From positions 1 to 47,454 of the forward strand of contig NZ_JAGSOH010000051.1 of assembly GCF_018139625.1 (NCBI RefSeq): a stretch of DNA of 47,454 bases, read 5' to 3'. The position numbers and the translations under genes were made by a program. Below, one piece after another: positions 25,845 to 34,776 of the stretch; positions within the stretch are counted from its first letter, which is position 1, and each line of letters starts with the position of its first letter. The notes under the pieces are model-generated. The model worked only from the letters and a program-made list of their open reading frames with translations, was not told the origin of the DNA and did not search any database. The DNA is from Actinospica acidithermotolerans (GTDB lineage: Bacteria > Actinomycetota > Actinomycetes > Streptomycetales > Catenulisporaceae).

Positions 25845-26912
25845 ATGCCCGCACCGACCACCCCGTCGGCGCCCGAGCGGGCGGCAGCCGTGCCGCCCGT
25901 TCCCCGGGCCCGGCGCCGCGCGGCGGCCTCGCGGCTGCTGCGCGGCGTCGGCGCGGCCGGCTCCTCGATCCCGCTGCTGGCGCTGATCTTCGTGCTCGCC
26001 GTGCTGCTCGCCCAGGCGCTGCCCGCCATCGAATACAACGGCTGGGGCTTTTTCACCGGCACGGCCTGGCGGCCCGGCAACTTCTACGCCGACGGCGTCA
26101 CCACGAACGGCGTCGCGCACCCGCCCGGCGCCGACTACAGCGTCTGGCCGCTGATCGTCGGCACCCTCGCCAGCTCCCTGATCGCGATGATCGTCGCCGT
26201 TCCGGTCTCCATCGGCGCGGCGCTGGTGATCGTCGAACGGCTGCCCCGCCGGGTCGCCGACGCGGTCGGCATGCTGCTGGAACTGCTCGCCGGGATCCCC
26301 AGCGTCATCATCGGCCTGTGGGGCGCGCTGACCTTCGGGCCGTTCATCGCCCGCGACATCGCCCCGATCCTCGCCAACCACATGCCCAACGTGCCGGTCC
26401 TGAACTTCTTCCGCGGCCCCACCGGCTACGGCGAGGGACTGCTGACCTCGGGTCTCATCCTCGCCGTGATGATCATCCCGATCGTCGCGGCCACCACCCG
26501 CGACCTGCTGCGCCAGGTCCCGCTGCTCCCGCGCGAAGGCGCGCTCGCCCTCGGCATGAGCGAATGGGAAACCGCGCGCAAGGTGACACTCCCGTGGATC
26601 CGCTCCGGCATCATCGGCGCCGTAGTCCTCGGCCTCGGTCGCGCCCTCGGCGAGACCATGGCGATAGCGATGGTCTCGGGGGCGGTCACCGGAACCCTGC
26701 CGACCAACCTCTACGCCACCATGTCCACCATCTCCGCCACGATCGTCTCCCAGCTCGACTCCGCCCTGACGGACGCCACCGGCTTCGCCGTGCGCACCCT
26801 CGCCGAGGCCGGACTCGTCCTGATGGTGATCACCCTGGCGGCCAACATCGCCGCGCGCATCCTGGTCCGGCGCACCTCGGGCACCGCGCTGCCGGTAGGA
26901 AGGGGAATCTGA
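25845..26912 (+). CDS. pstC: Phosphate ABC transporter permease
   Basis: This 355-aa protein with about six membrane helices starts 5 bases after the pstS stop. Family landmarks are [18 protein letters not shown] in the extracytoplasmic loop, [21 protein letters not shown], and the EAA-like loop [20 protein letters not shown], then [13 protein letters not shown]. It forms the phosphate channel with PstA. Confidence 0.94.
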   Translation: MPAPTTPSAPERAAAVPPVPRARRRAAASRLLRGVGAAGSSIPLLALIFVLAVLLAQALPAIEYNGWGFFTGTAWRPGNFYADGVTTNGVAHPPGADYSVWPLIVGTLASSLIAMIVAVPVSIGAALVIVERLPRRVADAVGMLLELLAGIPSVIIGLWGALTFGPFIARDIAPILANHMPNVPVLNFFRGPTGYGEGLLTSGLILAVMIIPIVAATTRDLLRQVPLLPREGALALGMSEWETARKVTLPWIRSGIIGAVVLGLGRALGETMAIAMVSGAVTGTLPTNLYATMSTISATIVSQLDSALTDATGFAVRTLAEAGLVLMVITLAANIAARILVRRTSGTALPVGRGI

Positions 26913-26915
26913 CCC

Positions 26916-27800
26916 GTGACCCAGCCCACCGACCGCACTCGGGCAGGACGCGCCTCGCGCGCATCCCGGCGCCGGCGCGCGGCGAACCTCGTGTTCTGGA
27001 CCGGCTGCTTCCTCGCCCTGGCCCTGGTCGCGGCCCCCACGCTGTGGCTGCTGATCGGCGTGATCGCCAGAGCCGCCCCCGTCTTCCGCTTCTCCGTGCT
27101 GACCACCAGCACCCAGGGCAACGGCGGGGGACTGGCCAACGCGATCGTCGGCACCTTCGTGATCGCCGCGGGCGTTCTCGTGATCGCCGGCACCATCAGC
27201 GTGCTGACCGGCGTGTACCTGTCCGAATTCGCCCCCCGCCGTGCCCGCGGCGTGCTGCGCGGAGCCTACGAGGTGCTCTCCGGCATCCCCTCGATCGTGC
27301 TCGGCTACGTCGGGTACATCGCCCTGGTCGTCCAGTTCCACTGGGGCTTCTCCCTGCTCGCCGGCGTCCTGGTGCTCTCGGTGATGGCGATCCCGTACAT
27401 CGCCAAGGCCACCGAGGCCGCCCTCGCCCAGGTGCCGACCTCCTACCGCGAAGGCGCCGAAGCCCTCGGCGCCCCCTCGGGGTGGATCGTGCGCCGCATC
27501 CTGCTCAAATCCGCCCTGCCCGGCATCGTCACCGGCCTGCTCGTGGCGGTCGCGATCTCTATCGGCGAGACCGCGCCGCTGCTGTACACCGCCGGATGGT
27601 CCGACACCATGCCCACCGGGCAACTGACCTCCTCCCCAGTCGGCTACCTCACCTATCCGATCTGGACCTTCTACAACCAGCCGTCGACCACCGCCCAGGA
27701 CCTCTCGTACGACGCCGCGCTGCTGCTGCTCGTGTTCGTACTGCTGCTGATCCTGGCCGGCCGCCTGATCGTGGCCCGCGCCCGCCGCCACGCCGAATAG
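26916..27800 (+). CDS. pstA: Phosphate ABC transporter permease
   Basis: This 294-aa permease starts at GTG 26916, 3 bases after the pstC stop, with AGGAAGGGG upstream. It shows [20 protein letters not shown], then [20 protein letters not shown], the coupling loop [20 protein letters not shown] and [12 protein letters not shown]. About six helices. It completes the phosphate importer. Confidence 0.94.
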   Translation: MTQPTDRTRAGRASRASRRRRAANLVFWTGCFLALALVAAPTLWLLIGVIARAAPVFRFSVLTTSTQGNGGGLANAIVGTFVIAAGVLVIAGTISVLTGVYLSEFAPRRARGVLRGAYEVLSGIPSIVLGYVGYIALVVQFHWGFSLLAGVLVLSVMAIPYIAKATEAALAQVPTSYREGAEALGAPSGWIVRRILLKSALPGIVTGLLVAVAISIGETAPLLYTAGWSDTMPTGQLTSSPVGYLTYPIWTFYNQPSTTAQDLSYDAALLLLVFVLLLILAGRLIVARARRHAE

Positions 27801-27808
27801 GACCGCAC

Positions 27809-28573
27809 GTGACCGCGGCCCACGACCGACCTGAGGACCCCTGGCCACAGCGGAAACTGACCTACCGGCAGTCCGGACTGGTGGAGTTGATCGCCGCCTA
27901 CGCCCAGGCCCACGCGCCCGGCAGCTACCTGCTCACGGCCCCGCAGATCGCCCGCCGCTTCCGCGCCTCCGAAAAGGACGCGGAAGCGGCCCTGCGCCAC
28001 CTGGTCGACCACCAACTCCTCGACTCCCGGACCAAGGGCAATGTCCGCAGGGGCGAGAGCCACGTCGACATGCGCGCCTCGGGCAGTTGCGTACGCATCG
28101 AACGGCGCGAGATCGGCGCCGAACTCGAATGCGCCACCTACCGGCGCTCCCACGAACGGGTCATCCCGTGGATCGCGCGCGCCCTCGAGGTCCCGGAGGG
28201 CACCACGTTGACGGTCATCCACCGCCTGCTCACCTTCGACGGCGCCCTGGCCGCCCACACCGCCACCATCCTGCATCCGGCCACCGGCGCGATCCTGCCG
28301 CGCCGCCCCTGGCTCGCGGCCTCGCCCCCGGAAGTGTTCGCCCGCCACGGGCTGACCGTGCGCACCGCGGCCGTCAGTGCCCAGATACGCCCGGCGACCA
28401 CCGAGGCCGCCCACGCCCTCGGCCTCGAACCCGGGACACCCGCCATCGACCACCGGGAACTGCTCGAACTCGCCCGAGGCCGCCAGCCCATCGCGGTGAC
28501 CACCTCCTGGCTGCACCCCGCGCACTACCGCGTCACCCTCCAGCAAGACACCGTACTCAACTCCCGCGGTTAA
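27809..28573 (+). CDS. GntR-family regulator with UTRA domain
   Basis: This 254-aa protein begins at GTG 27809, 8 bases after pstA. The N-terminal winged HTH (about 15-80) contains LTAPQIARRFRASEKDAEAALRHLVD. A UTRA effector domain follows (about 90-250), with VIPWIARALEVPEGTTLTVI, LLTFDGALAAHTATI and a C-terminal IAVTTSWLHP. Such regulators respond to small phosphorylated or sugar ligands. Close spacing places it in the pst operon, where PhoU would usually be expected. It may link phosphate uptake to another metabolite; that is inference. Confidence 0.88.
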   Translation: MTAAHDRPEDPWPQRKLTYRQSGLVELIAAYAQAHAPGSYLLTAPQIARRFRASEKDAEAALRHLVDHQLLDSRTKGNVRRGESHVDMRASGSCVRIERREIGAELECATYRRSHERVIPWIARALEVPEGTTLTVIHRLLTFDGALAAHTATILHPATGAILPRRPWLAASPPEVFARHGLTVRTAAVSAQIRPATTEAAHALGLEPGTPAIDHRELLELARGRQPIAVTTSWLHPAHYRVTLQQDTVLNSRG

Positions 28574-28621
28574 ACTCAGACAACGAAGTTAAGCTTGTTG
28601 GTACTCTATGCATTTTGAGTT
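28573..28621 (+). terminator. Weak AT-rich hairpin after pst/GntR operon
   Basis: CAAC-AAG (28581-28588, bulged G) pairs with CTT-GTTG (28594-28600). An outer AACTCA (28573-28578) can pair with TGAGTT (28616-28621). The local composition is strikingly AT-rich for this genome. Confidence 0.35.
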
Positions 28622-28836
28622 GTAGTGTCGGCATCGTCGAGGATCGATGCGCCGGACAACGGGATGTGCAGGTCCGGTGCCGGATGACGCAAGAACCGGA
28701 GCAGCCAATCGGCTGCCGTGCCGATGGTGCCCGCATTAGCGGCACCGGACGGCACCAGGAAGTCTGCAGGTGCCCGCGCCCGGAACCGGGTTTGCACGGC
28801 CCGCAAGCCGGGCGTCAGTCGCTCGTCGAGCCACAC
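28606..28836 (-). pseudogene. N-terminal fragment of an actinobacterial hypothetical protein
   Basis: From ATG 28836: MWLDERLTPGLRAVQTRFRA, then SGAANAGTIGTAADWLLRFL and HPAPDLHIPLSGA. This resembles the N-terminus of a widespread actinobacterial family of unknown function (…TPSIRAFL…PGGANPGTVGTAFDYLLRF…HP.PDLHLA…). It stops after 76 residues where family members are much longer. The rest of 28622-29007 shows nothing recognisable. Confidence 0.4.
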
Positions 28837-29007
28837 GCCCGGCGGGAACGCGGGTTGTCCACCTCGCGGCTAAGCGCATGCCCTATGTACGTGGTCTGTG
28901 TGATGCGCCCGGTGTACGACCGCCCGCCCATACCTTGCGCTACCGCAGTCGGGGGCGAACGGAGATCAGATAACGACGAGCCGGCACGGACCCAGGCGCG
29001 CCGGCGA

Positions 29008-30369
29008 TCAGAGCCGTCGGCGGCGACTCGCAGCCCGTAGCCGTGCGCAGGCGCCGGCTTGCCTTCTGCGCACGGCGTAGAAGGCCAGAATCGTGATGGC
29101 CACCCAGACGTAGCTGCTACCGACGACCTGCTCCCACAGCGCCCAGCCGAGTTCGCGGTTGCCCGAGTGCGGGAACCAGATCTGCGGTTCGGCGAGGAAC
29201 ACGGCGGTGACGCAGGCGGTGACGAGCAGGTATCGCAGTCCTGAGGAAGCTCGCAGCCGCCAGCCCCTGACGAGCGCGCACACGAGTACGGGGGCGGCCC
29301 AAACCCAGTGGTGCGACCAGGAGATGGGGGAGACGAGCAGTTCGGCGCACGCGGTGAGCGCAAGCCCGGTGACGGGACTGCCCTGCTTGAAGGCCGTCCG
29401 CAGGGCGATCAAGGCGGCCACGGCGACGAGCGCGCTCGCGGCGAACCAGAGGGCTGTTTCTGCCGTCCCGGTCAGGTGCGCCCGGCAGAGGACTCCGGTG
29501 ATCGACTGGTTGGCGGCGAGGTAGGGGGTGCCGATCCGGCCGGTATGGAAGACGGTGGAGGTCCAGTAGCGCAGGGAGTTGGTCGGGCTGACCGCGAAGC
29601 CGATCGCCGTGACGGCCAGGAAGGTACCGGTCAGGCTCGCCGCGCCACGCCAGTCGCCGCGTGCGATGAAGTAGAGCAGGAACACGAGCGGGGTGAGTTT
29701 GAGCGCCGCGGCGACGCCGGTCAGTGCGCCGCGCGGCCAGCCGATCGTGCGCCCGTCCACGGTGAACCACGTGCCCGGGAGCAGGATGTCCAGGCTCACC
29801 AGCGCCATGAGCACGATATTGATCTGGCCGTAGGCGAGCGTCGAGCGTATCGGCTCGATGAGGACCGCGAACGGCAGTGCGGCGACGGCCAGCTTCCACG
29901 AGCCGCGTCCGGTGGCCAGCTTCGCAGCGCGCAGGAAGAGCGCGAGAACGCACAGGAGCAGGCTCAGGCTCACTGCGGTCATCAGCACGCCCGCGACCGT
30001 GTTCGACACCAGCGCCAGAGGGGCCATCACCACCGCTGAGATCGGCGGGTAGGTGAACGGCTCGCGCATGCCGTTGGCGATCGGCGGCAGCGGACCGTAG
30101 AGCGCGCGGCCGTGCATCCACGCTTTCGCACCGACGCGGTAGACGTTCAGGTCTAGGCGGTAGACACTGAGGTTGAACGAGCCGTGCTGGTAGGTGAGCA
30201 GACTCGCCAGGAACACCACGAGGGCCAGCGAGGTGAGCGCGGCACGGTGTCGGCGTGCCGGGCCGAGGGCGGTTTCGCTCAGCACCACCCTCGGCCCTCG
30301 GGCCTGTTCAGGCGCTCGGCCGGGTTTGCGGTCCGCGACCGATCCATCGTGTCGGGCGTAGCCATGCAT
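29008..30369 (-). CDS. GT87/DUF2029 polyprenyl-phosphate-mannose-dependent mannosyltransferase
   Basis: This 453-aa polytopic protein has about ten helices. Family landmarks are the acidic extracytoplasmic motif LDLNVYRVGAKAWMHGRALY after the first helix (about 73-92), FTYPPISAVVMAPLAL, LAYGQINIVLMALV, GALTGVAAALKLTPLVFLLY and SPISWSHHWVW. GT87 enzymes such as PimE transfer mannose from polyprenyl-phosphate-mannose to glycolipids or lipoglycans on the outer face of the membrane. GGGGAG lies just before ATG 30369. A recurrent AT-rich motif lies 18-41 bases upstream. Acceptor unknown. Confidence 0.9.
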   Translation of the reverse strand: MHGYARHDGSVADRKPGRAPEQARGPRVVLSETALGPARRHRAALTSLALVVFLASLLTYQHGSFNLSVYRLDLNVYRVGAKAWMHGRALYGPLPPIANGMREPFTYPPISAVVMAPLALVSNTVAGVLMTAVSLSLLLCVLALFLRAAKLATGRGSWKLAVAALPFAVLIEPIRSTLAYGQINIVLMALVSLDILLPGTWFTVDGRTIGWPRGALTGVAAALKLTPLVFLLYFIARGDWRGAASLTGTFLAVTAIGFAVSPTNSLRYWTSTVFHTGRIGTPYLAANQSITGVLCRAHLTGTAETALWFAASALVAVAALIALRTAFKQGSPVTGLALTACAELLVSPISWSHHWVWAAPVLVCALVRGWRLRASSGLRYLLVTACVTAVFLAEPQIWFPHSGNRELGWALWEQVVGSSYVWVAITILAFYAVRRRQAGACARLRAASRRRRL

Positions 30370-30728
30370 CCGCTCCCCGCGATTCGGTGGTAGGCAAATA
30401 TTTCGGTGGCCGAGACACCGAGCATAGTCGAGAGCGGATCATTGGAGCACGATCCACGTGCCAGGACGACGTGGTGCGTGAGCGTGGAGGGCGCTGGGGG
30501 CATTGAGGCCGGTGCGCGCTGCCTGGGCGTGCTGCCTTCGCTCACGCAGACACGTGCGCCGCTACGCCAGCCGGGTGATGCGCCATGGGCGACGAGCCCG
30601 GCAGCGGGCGGCGGCGTGAATCGGCGGACGGGCACACCGGGCGCCAACGGAGTGAAGGCGATACGGATCCAAGCCCGGAAGACACGCTGGTTCGCCAGGG
30701 CAGAGCGGGAGGCATCGTCACGCCGAGG
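30370..30728. other. Intergenic, promoter-like motif at left, otherwise nothing recognised
   Basis: 30387-30410 carries the recurrent motif (reverse: CCACCGAAATATTTGCC, then TACCACC) just upstream of the mannosyltransferase. The remainder has only low-quality shadow frames on both strands. Confidence 0.4.
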
Positions 30729-31616
30729 CTAGCGATCACCGTGTGCCTTCCCGGGTTCCTGAGCGTCGAGGACCCCCCGATCCGCAGAAGGCTCGGTGGG
30801 ATCCGCGTCCTGATCGCGTCGTGGCCGCCATTGGTTGATCGCGAACCAGGCGAGGCCGGCGAGGGTGAGGGCGGTGGCGATGTAGAAGTTGAGGCGTAGC
30901 CCGAGGATGTGCTGGGAGTAGTCGATGCGGATGGTTTCTTCGAAGATGCGGTAGGCGGAGTATCCGGCGACGTAGAGCGGGAAGAGGCCGCCGGGGCGCA
31001 GTCTGCCGGTGCGTTCGAGCTGGATTAGCAGCAGGGCGAAGGCGAAGTCCCAGATCAGTTCGTACAGGAAGGAGGGCTGGAAGGTGGTGTACTGGGCGTA
31101 GCCGGGCGGCCGGTACTGCGGGGCGATCTCCAGGCCCCAGGGCAGCGTGGTGGGCTTGCCGAACAGTTCCTGGTTGAAGTAGTTGCCGATCCGGCCGATG
31201 CCCTGGGCCATGAGGATGCAGGGGGCGAGAGCGTCCATCATCAGCGGCACGCTCGCGCCGTGGCGGCGCAGCCGCCAGATGCACACGGGTACGGCGAGGG
31301 CCACGCCGCCCCAGATGCCCATGCCGCCGTCCCACATGGCGAGCACCCCGTACCAGACGTGGGGGATGGCGGCGGGGGTGGTGACATCGAAGTAGATCCG
31401 GCCGCCGATCAGGCCTGCGGGCACGCCCCAGATCGCCATCTCCTCCACCAGTGCCGGGTCGCCGCCGGTGGCGGCCCAGCGGCGCCGGCCGAGGAGGACC
31501 GCGAGTGCGATGCCCACGATGTACGCGATCGCGTAGGCGTGGATGAACAGCGGTCCGAGGTGGAACCCGTTCACACTCGGCGACGGTATTTCGGTGTGCA
31601 ACATATTCGGAAGCAT
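30729..31616 (-). CDS. lgt: Prolipoprotein diacylglyceryl transferase (complete copy)
   Basis: This 295-aa protein has about seven membrane helices. It starts MLPNMLHTEIPSPSVNGFHL with the Lgt-typical IPSPS..G.HLGP, then IYFDVTTP, WDGGMGIWGG and the signature GRIGNYFNQELFG (141-153, catalytic-region Arg142). It transfers diacylglycerol from phosphatidylglycerol to the lipobox Cys of exported prolipoproteins, such as the two binding lipoproteins in this window. It begins 9 bases after the class V aminotransferase stop and is the last gene of that operon. An alternative start at 31604 is possible; neither has a strong ribosome site. An operon setting like this suggests it may be a second, specialised Lgt. 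Confidence 0.95.
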   Translation of the reverse strand: MLPNMLHTEIPSPSVNGFHLGPLFIHAYAIAYIVGIALAVLLGRRRWAATGGDPALVEEMAIWGVPAGLIGGRIYFDVTTPAAIPHVWYGVLAMWDGGMGIWGGVALAVPVCIWRLRRHGASVPLMMDALAPCILMAQGIGRIGNYFNQELFGKPTTLPWGLEIAPQYRPPGYAQYTTFQPSFLYELIWDFAFALLLIQLERTGRLRPGGLFPLYVAGYSAYRIFEETIRIDYSQHILGLRLNFYIATALTLAGLAWFAINQWRPRRDQDADPTEPSADRGVLDAQEPGKAHGDR

Positions 31617-31625
31617 AGCCGTGCT

Positions 31626-33374
31626 TCAGCCGGTGCTCGTCTCGGAGGCCTCGAGGCACCGGGCGGGTAGCGGGAACCAGCGCAACGTCTCGAATTCGGC
31701 GGGTAGGCCGTTCGGCCCGTCTGCCGCGGTGTCCGGGAGGGCCTCGATCAGTCGGCGCGCGACGTCGAGTTGCTCGGGCAGGACGTGCTCGTCGGCGGTG
31801 GCCGGGGGCGAGACGGGCGAGGAGATGCCCTGCGGGGTGAAGCGCACGTCGGTGAGGTCGAGGCTAGGGGCGGACGCGGGCTCGCGATGCTGCCACAGGC
31901 CGGTGGCCGGGTCGAACCGGTAGGCCGGGAGCAGCCGGTGTCCGTGCCGGGCGAGCAGGTCGACGGCGTCGATCAGGTAGTCGCGGACGGTGTCGGTGAT
32001 GAAGTAGTTGAAGTTGATCCGGACCCAGCCGGGTTTGATGCCCTCGCAGCCGAGGCTGATCTCGTGCTCGAAGGCGTGCGAGTGTTCTGCGTCGATGGCC
32101 AGTAGCCGGTGGCCGTAGGGTCCGGCGCACGAGCAGCCGCCGCGGGCCTGGATGCCGAACAGGTCGCTGAGGACAGCGACGACGAAGTTGTGGTGCAGGA
32201 ACTTGCCCAGCTGCGGTGCGCGCAGCCGGAAGGAGACGATGGACAGTCGCCGGGCCCGCGGGTTGCCGAGGATCTCGATGCGCGGATTGGCGTTCCACCG
32301 CGTGATCGCCTCGCCCCACAGCTGCTCCTCGCGAGCCTGGATGAGATCGATGCCGACGGCTTGCTTGAGAGCGAAGACGAGGCCGGCGCGGATGGATTCG
32401 ACGATCGCCGGGGTGCCGCCCTCCTCGCGGGCGACCGGGTCGTCGAGGTAGCGGTGCCCGAGCGGGTCGACGAACAGCACCGTGCCTCCGCCGGGAACCG
32501 TCGGCACCCGGTTGCGCACGAGATCGCGGTGCACCACCAGCACACCGGGGGTCTGCGGTCCGCCAGGGAACTTGTGCGGGGACAGGAAGATCGCGTCCTT
32601 GTGGTCGCCGCGGCCTGGCGCCGATTCGCGCATCCGGATCGGCACGTACGGCCCGGCTGCGGCGTAGTCCCAGAACGACAGGGCGCCGTGCGCGTGCAGC
32701 AGCGCCGCGATGGCGTCGGCGTCGGTGACCACGCCGGTGACGTTGGAGGCGGCGGAGAAGCTGCCGATGCGCAGCGGACGGTCGGCGTAGTGCGTGAGCC
32801 GTTCGGCGAGGAAGGCCTGGTCGATGTGTCCGTCGCGGTCCTCGGGTACGACCACGACCTCGGCGATCGATTCGCGCCAGGGCAGTTCGTTCGAGTGGTG
32901 CTCGTAGGGGCCGACGAACACGACCGGGCGCTCGTCAGGCGGAATGCCCGCTTCCAGCTGGTAGCGGTCGGCGAGCGCGGCGGGCAGCCGCAGCTCGAGG
33001 ATCCCGACCAGCTTGTTGACCGCGCCGGTCGCCCCGGAACCGGTGAAGATCACCAGATGGTCACCGGTGCCGCCGACCGCCTCCCAGATGATCCGCCGCG
33101 ACTGCTCGCGCAGATGCGTCGTGGCGCGTCCGGTGCTCGAGCTCTCGGTGTGCGTGTTGGCGTAGCGCGGCAGGACCTGGTCCCGGATGAACTCCTCGAT
33201 GAAATCGAGCGAGCGGCCCGAGGCGGTGTAGTCGGCGTAGACCACGCGGCGCGGTCCCAACGGCCCGTCGAGCACCGCGCCGTCGCCAATCAGCCCGGAG
33301 CGTATCCGGTCGATCAGCGGCGAGTTCGGTGAACCGCAGGACATGTCGTCCACGATACGTCCGGTGTCACCCAC
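31626..33374 (-). CDS. Class V PLP-dependent aminotransferase (cysteine-desulfurase-like)
   Basis: This 582-aa protein has VVYADYTASGRSLDFIEEFI near the N-terminus (SufS/CsdA-like YLDYAAT region), TRATTHLRE, a PLP Asp236 (SFWDYAAAGPY) and the Schiff-base lysine K268 in LSPHKFPGGPQTPG. A late segment, RGGCSCAGPYGHR, has Cys414 and Cys416 where desulfurases have a catalytic Cys loop. It is about 150 residues longer than SufS, with an extra C-terminal region. Sulfur mobilisation from cysteine is likely but not proven. GTG 33374 or ATG 33344 may be the start. It lies 33 bases after the AhpD-like gene and 9 bases before lgt. Confidence 0.85.
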   Translation of the reverse strand: MGDTGRIVDDMSCGSPNSPLIDRIRSGLIGDGAVLDGPLGPRRVVYADYTASGRSLDFIEEFIRDQVLPRYANTHTESSSTGRATTHLREQSRRIIWEAVGGTGDHLVIFTGSGATGAVNKLVGILELRLPAALADRYQLEAGIPPDERPVVFVGPYEHHSNELPWRESIAEVVVVPEDRDGHIDQAFLAERLTHYADRPLRIGSFSAASNVTGVVTDADAIAALLHAHGALSFWDYAAAGPYVPIRMRESAPGRGDHKDAIFLSPHKFPGGPQTPGVLVVHRDLVRNRVPTVPGGGTVLFVDPLGHRYLDDPVAREEGGTPAIVESIRAGLVFALKQAVGIDLIQAREEQLWGEAITRWNANPRIEILGNPRARRLSIVSFRLRAPQLGKFLHHNFVVAVLSDLFGIQARGGCSCAGPYGHRLLAIDAEHSHAFEHEISLGCEGIKPGWVRINFNYFITDTVRDYLIDAVDLLARHGHRLLPAYRFDPATGLWQHREPASAPSLDLTDVRFTPQGISSPVSPPATADEHVLPEQLDVARRLIEALPDTAADGPNGLPAEFETLRWFPLPARCLEASETSTG

Positions 33375-33407
33375 GCGTAAGAAGCTTCACACGGAGCGCG
33401 CATGGCG

Positions 33408-33794
33408 TCAGTGATGGGCGTGTTCCGCTGCGCCTACTGGCACGACGCCGTCCGACTCGAGGAACTCGCGGACCGCGGCGAAGGCACGCGGACCGTAGAC
33501 GGTGCCGGGACCGCCGTTCATCAGGATCGCCACGCCGATGGCCTCGGCCGCCTCCTGCGCGGTGACGCCGTGCTGCACCGCGGCGTGCGCGTGTGCGGCG
33601 ATGCAGCCGTCGCACTCGCGGGTGACGGCGATCGCCAGCGCGATCAGCTCCTTCGTCTTCACGTCCACTGCGCCCTCGGCGAGCGCGGAGTCGTGCAGCT
33701 GCTTGTAGCCGGCGTAGACCTCCGGGATCGCACGACGCAGCTCGCGCGTGGGTTCGCGCAGCGCATCGCGCACGTCGGATCCATAGTTGCTCAT
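33408..33794 (-). CDS. AhpD-like / carboxymuconolactone decarboxylase-family protein
   Basis: This 128-aa all-helical protein has the AhpD redox motif CDGCIAAH (Cys61, Cys64, His68, CxxC-x3-H), preceded by KTKELIALAIAVTRE. Such proteins act as thiol-disulfide reductases in peroxide defence or as related CMD enzymes. It sits between the 81-aa Cys protein (77 bases upstream) and the class V aminotransferase (33 bases downstream) on the same strand. Confidence 0.9.
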   Translation of the reverse strand: MSNYGSDVRDALREPTRELRRAIPEVYAGYKQLHDSALAEGAVDVKTKELIALAIAVTRECDGCIAAHAHAAVQHGVTAQEAAEAIGVAILMNGGPGTVYGPRAFAAVREFLESDGVVPVGAAEHAHH

Positions 33795-33871
33795 GATTCG
33801 CTCCTTACAAGCGTGAACTGGTTAATCGATGATGAACGGTCATACGGGCCTTGTCCTGGGCCTTTCGGCCC

Positions 33872-34117
33872 TCACCGTGCCAGTCGGCGGTCACGTGGCG
33901 CGGCCGCGGCATCGTCCGCCGCGTCGGCGTGGGCGATCAGCAGCTCCGCGAGGCGGCGTGCTTCCAGAGGTGTGAAGCTGGCCCAGAGCTCGTCACGGTC
34001 TTGCCGGAGCCGTTGGGTCCTCAGCGATACGCGGGCCGCCGGATGGGCGAGGTGCTCCAGGCAGAGATCTCCGACCATGAACTCCCGGCCGCACACGGTG
34101 CGCACGATGTCCGTCAT
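33872..34117 (-). CDS. Small Cys-containing hypothetical protein, first gene of CsoR-operator operon
   Basis: This 81-aa protein begins MTDIVRTVCGREFMVGDLCL. Cys9, Cys19 and His22 could bind a metal or take part in thiol chemistry. The rest is helical (SFTPLEARRLAELLIAHADA). A very strong ribosome site (GGGAGGAGG) precedes ATG 34117. An 18-base CsoR-like palindrome lies 19 bases upstream of the start, so repression would block its promoter directly. I do not recognise a characterised family. Confidence 0.8.
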   Translation of the reverse strand: MTDIVRTVCGREFMVGDLCLEHLAHPAARVSLRTQRLRQDRDELWASFTPLEARRLAELLIAHADAADDAAAAPRDRRLAR

Positions 34118-34135
34118 CACGCGCCTCCTCCCATA

Positions 34136-34153
34136 GATACCCCGTGGGGTATC
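34136..34153. promoter_or_regulatory. CsoR/CstR-like operator 1
   Basis: GATACCCCGTGGGGTATC is a perfect 8-2-8 inverted repeat. The form ATACCCC-NN-GGGGTAT is that of actinobacterial CsoR-family (copper or persulfide sensor) operators. It lies just upstream of the leftward gene at 34117. Confidence 0.8.
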
Positions 34154-34222
34154 TCGGACAACGCCGCCCCGGCTTTGCGCATTCCCTCCGGGCTCGGGAA
34201 TAGACCGCCCGAGCCCGGCGAT

Positions 34223-34238
34223 ATACCCCATGGGGTAT
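34223..34238. promoter_or_regulatory. CsoR/CstR-like operator 2
   Basis: ATACCCCATGGGGTAT is a perfect 16-base palindrome sharing the ATACCCC/GGGGTAT half-sites with operator 1. It ends 23 bases before the thioredoxin ATG, mirroring operator 1 on the other side of the 144-base divergent promoter region. Confidence 0.82.
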
Positions 34239-34261
34239 CTGGTCGAGCGGAAGGAACTGTC

Positions 34262-34645
34262 ATGAGCGGCAGCGATGTGAAGCACACGGTGGAGTTGACG
34301 AAGGAGAACTTCGACGAGAAGGTCGGCGGCGACGGGATGGTACTGGTGGACTTCTGGGCGTCGTGGTGCGGGCCGTGCCGGATGTTCGCACCGATCTTCG
34401 AGCGCGCAGCGCGGCGCAACCCGGATCTCGTGTTCGGGAAGGTCGACACCGAGGCGCAGCCGGAGCTGGCCGGCGCGTTCGAGATCACCTCGATCCCGAC
34501 GCTGGTGATCGTGCGCGACGGGATCGTCGTCTACGCGCAGCCGGGTGCGCTGCCCGAGGCCGCGCTCGACGAGTTGATCGGCAAGGCGCGCGCCCTGGAC
34601 ATGGACGAAGTGCGCGGCAAGATCGCCGCGCAGCGCGAGGCGTAG
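34262..34645 (+). CDS. trx: Thioredoxin
   Basis: This 127-aa thioredoxin-fold protein has the active site WCGPC (35-39) within VLVDFWASWCGPC, the cis-Pro loop SIPT (Pro79) and a C-terminal helix. GAAGGA precedes ATG 34262. It reduces disulfides, or persulfides, in the cytoplasm. Immediately upstream is CsoR/CstR-like operator 2, suggesting induction by persulfide or copper stress. A PIG-L gene follows by 23 bases (ATG 34669). Confidence 0.95.
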   Translation: MSGSDVKHTVELTKENFDEKVGGDGMVLVDFWASWCGPCRMFAPIFERAARRNPDLVFGKVDTEAQPELAGAFEITSIPTLVIVRDGIVVYAQPGALPEAALDELIGKARALDMDEVRGKIAAQREA

Positions 34646-34776
34646 GCAGCCAAGGTGCGGGAGCCGTCATGTCCGAGGTCGATGCGGACGCACAACGCCG
34701 GCCACCGCGTCATCAGACGGTAGGCGATGCGGGCCGACGCCGAGGGTCGCTGCCGCGATAGGGTGCCGTCCTGGTC

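Noticed and set aside
25830-27848. 672-aa reverse frame opposite pstC/pstA
   Set aside because: Gly/Asp/Gln-rich shadow over two certain permease genes.
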